NCBI GenBank assembly: GCA_003864495.1
Contig: ML133394.1
Coordinates: forward strand, 1,178,001 to 1,242,000
Source: Nemopilema nomurai
Lineage: Eukaryota > Cnidaria > Scyphozoa > Rhizostomeae > Rhizostomatidae
Length of the DNA: 64,000 nt
Direction: 5' to 3'
Of this stretch, positions 52,101 to 62,150 are shown in pieces. Every line of letters begins with the position of its first letter. Position 1 is the first letter of the stretch. The position numbers and the translations under genes were made by a program. Below the pieces are notes generated by a model. That model saw nothing but the letters and a program-made list of their open reading frames with translations. It was not told the origin of the DNA and did no database searches.

Positions 52101-55100
52101 ACCACGTACCTCCAAAGGTGATTTGCATAGCCTTCGCAGTGGTCACAGCTAAAACATTTGCCGCCGTCAATGATAACTCCCTTCGTCGATTCATCGATGA
52201 CGTCATCATTCTGAGAATGGAAGAAAACAAACTGTTAACGGCTAGAGGCACACATCAAAAACAATTCAAAGACATTAACAACTGGGTGGCCTTAAAACTG
52301 GTTTATATCTTAATACTAGTCGGACCGGAAGTCATACTTGAAAATTATCACTCTGAAATATCATCTATCATTCATTATATAATATAATATATCATCGCAC
52401 ATACACACTTTTTATAAGGAACCTATAACAAGGCCTAGTTCCAAAAGTTCCTTATTCGTAGACCTCAAGTCATCAGATTTTAGTACCAAAAGTTCATTAA
52501 AAGTTCCCTAATTTTCACTGCACATCAATAAGCCTTAACACTTAATAGAGAGAGGGGCGAGATGACTATGCGGAAACTACTCGATAAAGCACTTGACACA
52601 CGAATAGCAAACAATCCATGCGAGTATTGGCTGCACATGAATGGAACGGGCTTTTTAGTTCTTGATGCTTGCAAATATAAAAAAATTTCAAATCGAAAGT
52701 TTCTTAAGGATTTCGTTTTTAGTAGTATAAGTTCTTTAAATATTTCAGCCTTCTACATGTAGGTCCCTTATAAAGTGGTTCCTTATAAAAAAGCGTGTAT
52801 TGATTTTATGATTCTCATCTCACTAACTACCAAAAAGACATAATCTACACTCTTTCGAATTGCTATTTCACAAAAAATGTCGAATTGCTTTTGGATACAA
52901 TGGCAATTAAATGGAAATACAAGATCGGAAGTCTGCAGATTGTGTGGCCGCAAGTATTATCTCCAAGAACCGGGGCACTGGGGGCAAGAGAACCTGCGCC
53001 TTAAAATATTTTTGTCATCTTCAGCTGACTAACAAGTAAAGTAAGCCAGCATTAGGTTGGTGTGTGAATACATTTGCTAGGCCCTTCTCTTCGGACACTG
53101 CTGCCTTAAGCATCCTTACCAACTCTTAAACTAATGTAGATGATGTTCATCTAGTCACTTGATGGCCTAATTCACCTTGCTGACCCTTTGCATTTGCTGT
53201 AAATTCAAGGCCTTACATACCCAACCAAACATAAAAAATCATCACTGCACTCGAGCCTAGGTCGCGTGTCAAGTCACCACTGCTAAAACGCTTAGAGACT
53301 AAACAAACATCAGCTGATTGAATTGCAAGAGCCGGTCGGATCAAAAGATTTAGACTACGAAAGATGGTGACTTGAGTGAATACCATGGACAAACAGGCAA
53401 CCTAATTCATTGCGAACTTGGTCAGCTATGAGACGAAAACATTATCTTTCAATGGACGACAAACAAATAATGTCTTTCTGTCGACAATCCATGCTTCAGA
53501 AAGTGCTCTGAAGACGTGAAAGTTCTGCACGAGAATTGGTGTATATAGGAACTGTATTCAACAAGAACATCAAGAAGTGATATTCATAAGAATTCAAAAC
53601 AGATTTTTGAATTCGAAACTATTCAGCGTGTTCTTGTTACAGGCCCTTCCCAATCCAGAATAAAGGTAAATATTATTAATCTGTGCATACAAAGCCAGTG
53701 AGCGATGACGGAGCACTGAATCATATGGCAGGTTTTCAAGCTTACATTGCAATCGTCTCAAAAAGAATTACTAATAAAAAACTTCACATGAGTTCTAACA
53801 AGGACAAAAATGAGAATGACAGCTTCAAGTGCTTATCCTAACAGATAAACAATTGGAAATATTCATACTTTACCAGTGACTTATCTTTGTTTACAAAATA
53901 AACTGCCGACCTGGATTTATGGAAAAGAAGGCTTGACCCCTAGCAAAAGCCCCTAAAAAGACTTTGATGGATTATCCTCAAATGATTCACAGCCGATACA
54001 ATTGCAAAGCTCAAAACTCGTCCTTGTGTAACTCTTTTGAAAATTTTAACCTTTCATTACGTATAAGGGAAACTGGTCACACGTAAGCCGAGTCTAGCTT
54101 ATTCACTGTTTATGATGACGAACAAAATCTTTCTTGGCTTTCATAGAAAATAATAAAGCATTTGACGTGACATTGGAGCGCTTCCACTTAATAAGACTTG
54201 TATGATGGCAGAGGATGATTGAACGGAAATTACACGCATACAGGGAAAGAATTTATTTGAATTGAAACGATTCTCATCATTTTATGAGCGAAAAACCACA
54301 GGCAAGGCTCTTTCAGTTTGACGTGCCCAATCTCTTGTTGAAAGTCGTACTCTGAGCATGGCCAGGAAATTGAGCGTTTGCGTACAATGTCATATATCAT
54401 TGTGTTGTTCTTTGAAACACGGTTCGCGAAATTGCGGTAGATTTATCAGAATTGAGTTATTTCGAAAATGAATGAAATTACTCAACGATCAACGAACACC
54501 ATTTTAGCAACTCTGTGGGCTTGTATTAGATAGCACTGCCACTCAAATTATTGTCGTTGTTGTCGCCGTTGTTTATTGTTGTTATTGTTATTATTGTTGT
54601 TGTTGTTTATTGATGTTGCTGTTGTGAAATAGCTTGCAGGGAAAACTTATCATTCTAGAGATAAACATGACTTATTACATCTTTTAATTGATATTTTTTG
54701 CATCTTTTACTTACGTAGCTTTCAAGCTTGCAATTCCTACAACTGATAACCATAAATTCTTAATTATTTATGATTTCTCTAATAAAATCAGCCGGAGAGA
54801 TTCATCATGAGGGGGGGGGGGGGGGGGGGTGTTGGGGAGTCGTAATGAGCGGTACCTGCTTTTGAGGCGAAAGGAGAGGACACCAACATGCAAGGCAAAT
54901 TCTATTCGGGCTCAACAAAGATCCCGCAAAAAACCTTTTGAAACACTGGGTGAATTTAAGAACAGAAACCAAGAGTGATTATAAAGCTAAATAAGTTTAA
55001 AAACACGATTTCTTTTTAACCTTAATAATATCTGGGACGTGATGCGACTATCTTTCTACATAGCTAATGCATTCAAAAATGTTGGGTTGTATTGATACCT

Positions 55101-56227
55101 TGGAAACACTTCAAGCATCTTTGAACATTAACGAAAGAGAACCCTTAAGACTTTTAAATTTCCCCGGTCAGTAATTAGTTCAAGGCCCTTTTAAAAAGCA
55201 TAAAGGTATTTCATCTGGCCTTTTAGTTCGCGATATTGTCAGCCATCTTTTCTTATCTATTGAACGCATATTTGCCACAAAGCACCGCGTCTCGTTTGGG
55301 CACATCTCTGCACCCATGGGGGCCATTATAATAAAAACAATCTTAAAAATGTTAATTAAAATTGCTTCTACTTACGCTGTTGTTTTTTAAATAGGTCTTA
55401 ACCAAGCCCTCGAGATAACTGCCCTTTGGAGACGGCTGAGGTGAGATCAACTAGCAGGGAAGGTAATAATTGGAAATCTTTCCCTTTTCTTTAGTTTATT
55501 TCTCAGTTCAATCGCGACATTCTTAATAAATTTCGTATTGTCTTAGCTCATCACCCAACTCCCACCACAATACCCCTTGCAAAAAAAGTTGCTACGAAGT
55601 TGCAAAAAACCCAAGAATCATTTTTTCCTTAAAAGTGGGGATAAAACCCCCCCCCCTCAATTTCGCTATAGCCCCACCCCTGTGAGCAATGGAAAAGAAA
55701 GTATCAAATAAGGGGTACGTTGGGTGGGAGCCACGATGGAACTTTTATTGATATCACTGCCCAGAAAAATCAAGATGAAACTGTAACTACTTCAATGGCC
55801 TACTTCGTGAACTTTCTAAAAGGATTGCTGCACCCACGTGACACTTTGCTGACAACACCCACCATTATATTCAAGAAACAACATTAATTACAGTACAAAC
55901 AATAAGCCATGAAAATTCATCGCGTACCTCATAGGACTTTTGAAGGCCGAAATTATTTCCCGAAATCCTCAACTGTTTGGCTACGTCGTTATTCAAAATA
56001 TCAAGAACGCGCTCCTCTTCCTCGCTCTCGCTGCCACTGCTAGAATTCAGCCTTTCGTCTTCAAAATAGACTTCCGGGGGGCTTTCCTTCTCGACAATTG
56101 CATCAGTGACAACAGTGTACTGGCCTTCTCCATCGCTTTCGCCAAGGCCTAGTTCGAAATCGAGCATGTTGTTCGGTGGTAGTTCTGGAAACTCGTTGTC
56201 GCTCTCATCCTGTGGATTGCCGTCCAT
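37543..56227 (-). CDS. Lmpt: Limpet (LIMPETin): PET domain plus six LIM domains
   Basis: Seven exons in phase: 55928-56227, 52110-52210, 45321-45489, 40704-40934, 39939-40154, 39031-39419, 37543-38038; about 633 residues. Order: acidic N-terminus (1-100); Cys-rich testin-like motif CFSCDHCEGYANHLWR/RVCNNCKC across exons 2-3; PET domain (residues ~177-267); six LIM domains. Testin and Prickle have three LIMs; PET plus six is the Limpet architecture, an FHL-like array joined to a testin-like head. Known roles of these families are actin and junction scaffolding and transcriptional co-regulation, through zinc-finger protein contacts; no enzyme activity. Introns 1, 2 and 3 are 3.7, 6.6 and 4.4 kb and full of repeats; the LIM exons are compact. 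An alternative upstream first exon is possible. Confidence 0.92.
38291..38498. repeat. 16-bp minisatellite, 13 units of exact period
   Basis: Thirteen consecutive copies of TAGTGAAGAGAATTAA, with only single-base variants (TAGTAAAG; terminal TTAG) and no length change, filling 208 bp. In the intron between Limpet exons 6 and 7. A single unit plus its right flank is duplicated at 38862-38918. Confidence 0.95.
38862..38918. repeat. Diverged copy of the minisatellite edge
   Basis: AGTGAAGAGAATTAGGCCAG followed by ATTGAGAAGAACAGCGTGT matches 38484-38540 with a few substitutions. Here the 16-bp unit is present once, so expansion happened at the other copy. Confidence 0.8.
40704..40934 (-). CDS. 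Lmpt: Limpet exon 4: PET domain
   Basis: 77 codons, phase 0 at both ends. YMSMLPDNQVPKYENTEAMK, YRNKQLLLQFPVQD, HCKHIPQSAKHVFDQF and LDMGTGHVEK follow the PET pattern of Prickle, Testin and Limpet. Confidence 0.95.
42351..42496. repeat. ~16-bp degenerate minisatellite (GGATTGATTGATCATA)
   Basis: About nine units of 15-17 bp, built on GATTGATTGATCATN. In Limpet intron 3. Unrelated in sequence to the other 16-bp array. Confidence 0.8.
44710..44871 (-). pseudogene. Reverse-transcriptase C-terminal relic
   Basis: Reverse-strand translation gives WLGHLVRFHPDIPARKTLKE and, after one stop, PKMTWMQTARQDLARIGIKL. This matches the common RT C-terminal pattern (WxGHxxR ... GRPKxTW). The stop sits where Arg is expected in GRPK. 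A different LINE family from the one at the left edge. In Limpet intron 3, same strand as the gene. Confidence 0.65.
45321..45489 (-). CDS. Lmpt: Limpet exon 3: Cys-rich region second half and start of PET
   Basis: 169 nt between TTCCAG and CTG|GTAAGT. Encodes RVCNNCKCTKEDHEIGHG, a variable linker, then SEYAWVPPGLDADL, the opening of the PET domain. Confidence 0.92.
47069..47190. repeat. Inverted homologous segment, left copy
   Basis: The 56-bp core (TGAGATTATCC at ~47088 to ATGGATGGACT at ~47143) matches the reverse complement of 51332-51387 at 51 of 56 positions. Weaker similarity extends on both sides (TTCTTTTGCTGTGT; AGCAAAAAG). Function unknown. Confidence 0.75.
49618..49798. mobile_element. 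C-rich inverted-repeat MITE-like element, copy 2
   Basis: Left end CCGTAAATCCTCGAATTGCT; right end reads TTCGAGGATTTACGG: a 16-bp inverted repeat. The left flank is TA; the right flank is CA (a likely mutated TA). Interior: repeated CTCGAATAAGCCCC-type units with C-runs of 4-9, ending TAAATAAGCCCCC. Limpet intron 2. Confidence 0.75.
49804..49888. repeat. TCAATCTTGATCAATCT degenerate tandem repeat
   Basis: Irregular 11-12-bp units directly abutting the C-rich element. Confidence 0.6.
51285..51410. repeat. Inverted homologous segment, right copy
   Basis: Partner of 47069-47190 in opposite orientation, 4.2 kb away in the same intron. On the + strand it holds a short open frame ending SPSIGSGGPKSEREVG and TAA; the left copy keeps the tail of that frame, but a TAA interrupts it just before the Ser-Pro-Ser. 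Confidence 0.75.
52110..52210 (-). CDS. Lmpt: Limpet exon 2: Cys-rich region, first half
   Basis: 101 nt between TTCTCAG and AG|GTACGT. Encodes VIDGGKCFSCDHCEGYANHL-type sequence; the CxxC...CEGY...LW pattern continues as RRVCNNCKC in exon 3, as in testin and Limpet heads. Confidence 0.88.
52404..52797. mobile_element. TA-flanked MITE
   Basis: 394 bp between TA dinucleotides (52402-52403, 52798-52799). Inverted ends: left CACACTTTTTATAAGGAACC, right reverse-complemented CACGCTTTTTTATAAGGAAC. Inner inverted motifs recur (AAAGTTCCTTATTCGTAGACC against TAGGTCCCTTAT), giving long foldback potential. Non-coding; Limpet intron 1. Confidence 0.65.
54550..54625. repeat. TTG/TTA microsatellite
   Basis: Imperfect (TTG)n/(TTA)n run of about 25 triplets in Limpet intron 1. 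Confidence 0.85.
54811..54829. repeat. Homopolymer G19
   Basis: Nineteen consecutive G on the + strand; the length in an assembly is unreliable. Confidence 0.9.
55928..56227 (-). CDS. Lmpt: Limpet exon 1: acidic N-terminal region
   Basis: From ATG 56225-56227 to a GAG|GTACGC donor, 100 codons, phase 0. Rich in Asp, Glu and Ser (GLGESDGEGQYTVVTDAIVE; SSSGSESEEEERVLDILNND). I recognise no domain. The frame stays open upstream with VDCRRCSQPFALR to an acceptor-like CATTTCAG at 56283-56289, so the exon may instead be internal (to 56282) with the true start further out. Confidence 0.7.
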
Positions 56228-57201
56228 TCTCAAAGCAAATGGCTGGGAGCAGCGCCTGCAGTCCACTCCCGACTTGTCGAAACTGAAATGGAAATCGCTT
56301 CTGGGCGAGGGTTAACGACAAGTCTCCTCCAGTCTCGCAAATTGACGTCTTCTCGCAACGCCCACGTATTTCGTCAGAAGACGCGAAGATCCTCAAATAT
56401 ATCGAATTCTTGTAACCGTGGATAAGAAAACTAGCGATGAAAAGGGTACAAAAGCCAGACAACACGTCAGTTTTATCAATTGGAAGTTAATTGTCTTTCA
56501 TCATCAGGGGGTAGTGATAGTTTTGTCTAATTACTTTGCAAGCTAAGTTCTTTGCCGCGCAAAACAAAAAGCCTTGATCCTTTAATTCAAAGGAACTTCG
56601 AGTCTCCCTTTCCCAGTCATGACAAAAGACGTGTTTGTTTATCCACATTAAGCAATCTTTATTTTTATAACAAATCGTGTCGCAAGGGCCATCATAATAG
56701 GACGGACAAATACAACAACAGCCTGCTTATATACAAATTAGAAAGATATGATTTATTGCTTTTAAAACATTGCAGCCGGCCTTTCAGAAGTGATAAAGGC
56801 GTTTTGTGACAGAGCAGCACGAGAACACCACAAGAAGGAAAACAGGCTCACACGAGCCTGCGCCAGGCACAAGAGCCTTCCTCCTTGAAGCTCAATGCCT
56901 TTAATGGGCCAGCCAACAAGACTGTCGTTGTAACAACAGAAACCCACTAAGAGGCCCCACCAGCCCAATGAAGTTCATCAGGGGGCAGGGGGTGAAAGTG
57001 CCCCCATGTTCACCAGAAATCACAACTTTTCCATAGTTCCCAAGTCTAGGACCACTTTTAATATCCTTCATGTTAAAATGCACCGTGTAGTGAGCAATAA
57101 ATTTGATAATAATAATGATAAATGAAATTTTCTTTGTCGATAATGATAATGGAAATTTTTCACCACAGCTTTAACTACTGATGAAAATCTCTCTATTACT
57201 A

Positions 57202-57593
57202 CCGTAAATCCTCGAATTGCCCCCCCCCCTCGAAAAAGCCCCCCCCCCCGAGTAAGCCCCCACCCTAAAACTTCAAACTTTAAATAAGCCCCCCCCTCGA
57301 ATAAGCCCCCCTCGATTTGTAGATTTTTTACTCCTGAGGTTGCCTTTGGAATTTTAGTGAATTACCATAACCATGTATGTTTTTGTTAATAATTTGACCA
57401 AATGTTTCTTTACACTAAGGTTATTTTTTATATTGTGAAAAGAAACAAATTTCAAAAATTGTCTTTTTATGTGGCATGTTTCAGGAAATTTTATAAGCCT
57501 CCCCCTTCAAATAAGTCCCCCCCTCGAATAAGCCCCCACCCAAAAATGTCGAAAATAAATAAGCCCCCAGGGGGCTTATTCGAGGATTTACGG
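57202..57593. mobile_element. C-rich inverted-repeat MITE-like element, copy 3 (longest)
   Basis: Ends CCGTAAATCCTCGAAT and ATTCGAGGATTTACGG are perfect inverted repeats, with TA on both sides (57200-57201, 57594-57595). Two C-rich blocks (57220-57312 and 57498-57572) of CTCGAATAAGCCCCC units enclose about 185 bp of AT-rich unique sequence. No transposase ORF. Intergenic, upstream of Limpet. Confidence 0.8.
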
Positions 57594-58309
57594 TAAGTTA
57601 TTTTTTAACTGACTTGGCCAGGTTGCTTTAACAAGATGCATAAATAATATGAGCAGTAACAGTAATAATAATAATAATAATAATTTTTCATATTTATTTG
57701 AATAACAAAAATCGGAGAAATCATGACTGTGAATAAAGGTGAATTAAGTGCATCACCATTGACATTGTTGTATCAGTTCATAGTAGAATAAATGACAGAA
57801 GAGATAAATATCAGAGATAAAAAAACAGTGTTTGAACAAGTACTTGGAACATAAAATGTGTGACAATCGTTATCCGGTGTTTATTGGTGCATTTGGAAGT
57901 GTGACAAAGAAATTGATTGAATGGTAAAAATGGCTGAAGACAAAATGAAGACAGCACTCTTACACAAAATAACATTATTCGAAACAGCCAAGAAAGTGCG
58001 AAAAGTACTGAGGGAGAATGGCCACACTTAATCTAATAGGGGCAAACCAGAGGCAAACTGTGTTTGGATAGTTTAATTGAAAAGCAGTCTACTTCAAATT
58101 GCTTTCTTATAAATAAATGCATTTCCTAGATACGGGCTAGGAGATTTCATGCGACATACTACTTCAAACGTATCAATACATAGTGGGTCTGGTACCCAGG
58201 GTACTTCAAACACTGCTGATTAAGCTTGACTCCCTTCCGAAGTGTACGTAAAGCTCTTCCACGTTAATTGCATTCTTCCGGGTTGGGTTTATTTTTTACC
58301 TTCGTGCGA

Positions 58310-58777
58310 TTAACACTTCCTGGAAGGTGATAACAGTGCTGTAGTGCTATGAAAATAACAAGGGGGTTCTTGAACAAAATATTGCAAAAAAACAATAGAA
58401 AAAGGACAAATTCGCCAGCTTTCAGGATTAACAAGAGTTATCCCCCCCCCCCTTAACACCCCTAGTTCTACACCCTGGATGATACTGGAAAAAGCGCAGC
58501 AGTGATTTAAAATTCTGAAAGGCCCCTGTGCATGAAACTCTATGCATTCGATGCAAATGTCTTCTAGTTCCTTTTTGAAATGTTTCCGACAAAAACAAAC
58601 GACAGTAAAAAGCACAGTCGACTCTCTTCTCACACTATAAATTTCAATCAACATTTCAAATTGTGGTCTGCAAGCCAGATGAACTGCTTCAAGCTCTTCG
58701 CTCAAGCAAGTAAACTGTAGGAATCCTAAAATTGAAACACGTGTTTCAAGCTTTACAGCAAGTAGAATATTCTTCAT
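58310..58777 (-). CDS. Unassigned ORF, 155 codons, doubtful
   Basis: An ATG-started open frame, long for DNA this AT-rich. The first ~95 residues look protein-like, with several Cys (FTVVCFCRKHFKKELEDICI, ECIEFHAQGPFRILNHCC); the remainder runs through a poly-C tract and looks random. I recognise no family. It could be an exon of an undetected gene, a transposon remnant or chance. Confidence 0.2.
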   Translation of the reverse strand: MKNILLAVKLETRVSILGFLQFTCLSEELEAVHLACRPQFEMLIEIYSVRRESTVLFTVVCFCRKHFKKELEDICIECIEFHAQGPFRILNHCCAFSSIIQGVELGVLRGGGITLVNPESWRICPFSIVFLQYFVQEPPCYFHSTTALLSPSRKC

Positions 58778-59640
58778 TATTTACTATGATAAAATATATC
58801 GCTTTCCGCCTTTTCAATTCACAATTTGCATGTGACATCGTGGAATTTCGTTTCTAGGAAACGTGGTGTTCCTAGCTGGGTTCTTGGGAATAAGGTAATG
58901 CTGCTTTGGTACTACCCCCTATGCTCCCAATATTCTCCAAAGTATAGAATCTTGATAGTAGCGGCATCGAGGCCTGATTGCCCCTTCCTCAGAAGCTGAG
59001 TTGACTGAAAATTAACAAAACATCGTGACAGAGCAACAAATAAGGATTGGTCTGTGGCTTATAGTATAATCTGTCAGAGAAAGCGAAGCGTCGAGATGAT
59101 TCAGCCGTGATTTAATTCAAACCTTTGGAATAAACATCTCATCCAATTCCAGTTTCCCCTGAGCAGGGGGGCTCAGTTAGGCTAATCAACCCAGTGGGTT
59201 TTACTGGAGAAGTGACAGGTGAAGCCACGAAACAGATTTGTCTCGGCAATGATACAGATGTTGCCCCCCTAGCTCAATGTCATGGGGCGAACCCTTTATT
59301 TGTGGATAGGGGGCTAAATTGAGATGCCTTAATTCTAGCTGACATTTAAAGCTTACTGAAGGCTCATTCGACAATACTTTGCAAGTAGTTATAAGAAGTG
59401 GTCTCGTCAAAATTTAACACAATATTCAACGACCCCGTCTCACTTCAAATTGTAAAAAACTGGGCAGAGCCCCCGTCTGGGCAGAGCCCCTGGGCAAAGC
59501 GTCTACCCCCTTGCTTTTAGATACCCATTGTACAAGCAGACTCCATATGTGAGCCTGGTACCAAGGGTAACTTTAAGAGGACCCTGGGAAAGATTAATTG
59601 TTAGGCTAGTTTTAAGGTTTATTCTCTGGAAATAAAGTTT

Positions 59641-59703
59641 ATCAATCGGTGAATCAATCGATCGATCAAATAATCAATCAATCAATCAATCAATCAATTA
59701 ATC
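59641..59703. repeat. ATCA tetranucleotide microsatellite
   Basis: Imperfect (ATCA)n, with ATCG variants at its left end. Confidence 0.9.
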
Positions 59704-60837
59704 TTCATTTTTAATGATAAACTGAACATTACTTCTTATCATTTTAACATCTCAACTTTGCATTAATCAATTCTTCAAATTCTTTTATTTTGCCTGCCCA
59801 TAATCAGTGGCGTTAAATCTTCTTGGGTTATGAATAATATCCAGTTGGGAAGACATTAGCATCACCCCTCCCCAAGAACAGTGTGTTTTCAAAGTTGATA
59901 ATCCCCTTTTTAGAGTGTGCTCGTAATCCATTACTCAGCCTCTGATCAGCTTCAGAACATTCTGGCAAGACTTGACGTATGTCATTTCAATACTTTCCTG
60001 TCTGTCAAATGGACGTTTTAATGTTTTGGCAAGTCCCTCTCTGCCAGTTGAAGATTAAGTACCGAGAAATCATTTCGCATTTCTACAGAGACAAAAAGAA
60101 ATCCGAAGGGAATGGGGTGGCCAAGGGGAAGAAAAAAGTTGTTTGTATCGTTAGATGGCTTTGCAAACGCTGATACTTGTAGCAAATACTTTCAAACTTA
60201 TTCCCATTAATAAGAGGTTTTAGATTCTCCTTCGTATCTCTAGCAATAATCGACTTATAAGGGATTAAATCGCTTTCTTGGCAAACTAAGACATCAGCCT
60301 AATTGAAAAACTTTTAATATTTACCGCCAACCGTATTAAATTTAACAAAGAGCTTTCTGTCTACGCAAGTGATTTCCTTGTGACGACGATATGACAAATA
60401 TTACAAATATTACTGTCAATGCAAAGAAATATGAAAACCCAGTTGACCATTTCAAATGTAAATATCATTTATCAAATTCTCTGGATATTTCTGCCAATCA
60501 TCAGAAACATGGGTCAAACAACTTGTGCTTCGACTGCAACCTTGCTAATCAGTTGCCACTTTTCGATTTTATACAATTTGTTTGTCTCCTGGTAAAAAGG
60601 TAAATGCAGCTTTTTAAATGCACAGGGATATATTTGCTGTTACATTAATCTAGCGCAATACTTCTTGTCGTGTGAAACTTTGATTGGCAGAAGTAAGGTC
60701 AGTAAAGCAAACGTGCAAACCAATCTTTCTCAAGCTAAAACTAGATTATGAAAAGATTGAATTTCCATGGGTTTCCAGAGCAATTTTTGAAAAGCTATCA
60801 CGATGGTGGTGGGGGATATATCAGATCCCAGGAAACT

Positions 60838-61175
60838 TTCCCCCCATAATTAGAGCCTTTTCCCACAAAATTTAGCCCTCTTTCCCAGAACAAGAGCCTC
60901 ATCCGCAGCATCCGAGTCTCTTCCAAGAGTAAGAGCCTCCTCTTTAGAATTGGGACCAATTTTCTCCGGATTTAGAGCCTCTTCGAGCATAAGTTGAGTC
61001 CCTTCTCTAGAATCTTTACATTTCCCCCCACATTAGTTGAGTCTCTCCCCTAGAAGTCGAGCCATTTTCCCCAGAATTTGAACCCTTTTTTTTACAGAAT
61101 TTGAGCCATTTCCCCCAGCCCCTCCTCCAGAACTTGAGCCATTTCCCCCAGAATTTGGGCCGATTCCCCGGAATT
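60838..61175. repeat. C-rich degenerate satellite (TTCCCCCAGAATTTGAGCC)
   Basis: About a dozen units of roughly 20-28 bp, each with a C/T run, AGAA(T/C)TT and GAGCC or GAGTC. The best-preserved units are at 61060-61170; drift increases to the left. Confidence 0.7.
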
Positions 61176-61924
61176 TTGTCCTTTTCCATTGAGCGGTTTA
61201 CCTAATTACAATAGAAAAATCATGAAGACATTCAACTTTAGGCTAGACAGTGCAGTATTTAATATTATGAAAATGTTACTTTCTTTTACCTTGATAACAT
61301 TTCAAGCCCAAGTTTGTCATTACCTCGGTTCGTATTGCTAGCAAAAACGGGGGCTTAGTAGAGCAGAAACCGTTGCCGATACGTAATTCATGCCTGTTTT
61401 GAATTATATTGGAAGAATTCTGTTGGATATTACCCCCTTCCAAAGTTGTTACCTAATCGATTGCAAATCCTGGTTTAGCTTTATTGTCAAAGGAATCTCA
61501 TTTCCATTACGCGACCATACGATTAGGCCATTCAAGAGAAGCAGTCTCCATACAAAATCAACTGGTTTGTAAATGGCTCGTGATAAACCAGGCTAATATC
61601 AAGAATGTTTTTTTGAAATACATTTCTGTTTTTAGCCTTGGCAAAGATCGTCCGAGAAATTGGCCGGTTGTGATTAATGATTCATCGGAGAGGAAGGAAA
61701 ATTGTTGCATTCTGAGTCTTTAAGACATTTGTTTGACTTATGACTGGAGGTTGACACTCAGACTATATTGTAGCCTGTCCGTTTAGATACTTGAGGCACC
61801 ATATGAGAGATGAAACCGAGCCAGAACGAAACATGAAAGGCCTCGTGATACAAAAATCTACCTTGCCACATTTTACCTGCAATTCTTTCTTGTAGGAAGC
61901 AGATTATAAGCAGCAAAACTGAAT

Positions 61925-62150
61925 TCAGGCAAGAAACGAAAAGAAGTTTCATTTGGGGGTTCAAAACATTTCCAAGAGATCATTTGGTCAAGAGGAGCAA
62001 CCAATACCGAAAATAAGGCCGGATCAACAGTATAAACATAAATCAGGCAAGAAACGAAAAGAAGTTTCATTTGGGGGTTCAAAACATTTCCAAGATATCA
62101 TTTGGTCAAGAGGAGCAACCCATATCGAAAATAAGGCCCGATCAATTGAA
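61925..62150. repeat. 118-bp tandem duplication
   Basis: TCAGGCAAGAAACGAAAAGA starts at 61925 and again at 62043. The copies agree over about 108 bp, with a handful of substitutions (AAGAGATC/AAGATATC; CCAATACCG/CCCATATCG). It produces paired spurious ORFs on both strands. Confidence 0.9.

Larger units (their letters stand above)
45490..52109. other. Limpet intron 2
   Basis: 6.6-kb intron. Contains inverted homologous segments near 47069-47150 and 51329-51407, the C-rich inverted-repeat element at 49618-49798 and a short tandem repeat beside it. An alternative Limpet first exon could lie here, but none was recognised. Confidence 0.6.
52211..55927. other. Limpet intron 1
   Basis: 3.7-kb intron holding the MITE at 52404-52797, a GTT/ATT microsatellite at 54550-54625 and a G19 run at 54811-54829. 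Nothing else supported. Confidence 0.6.
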
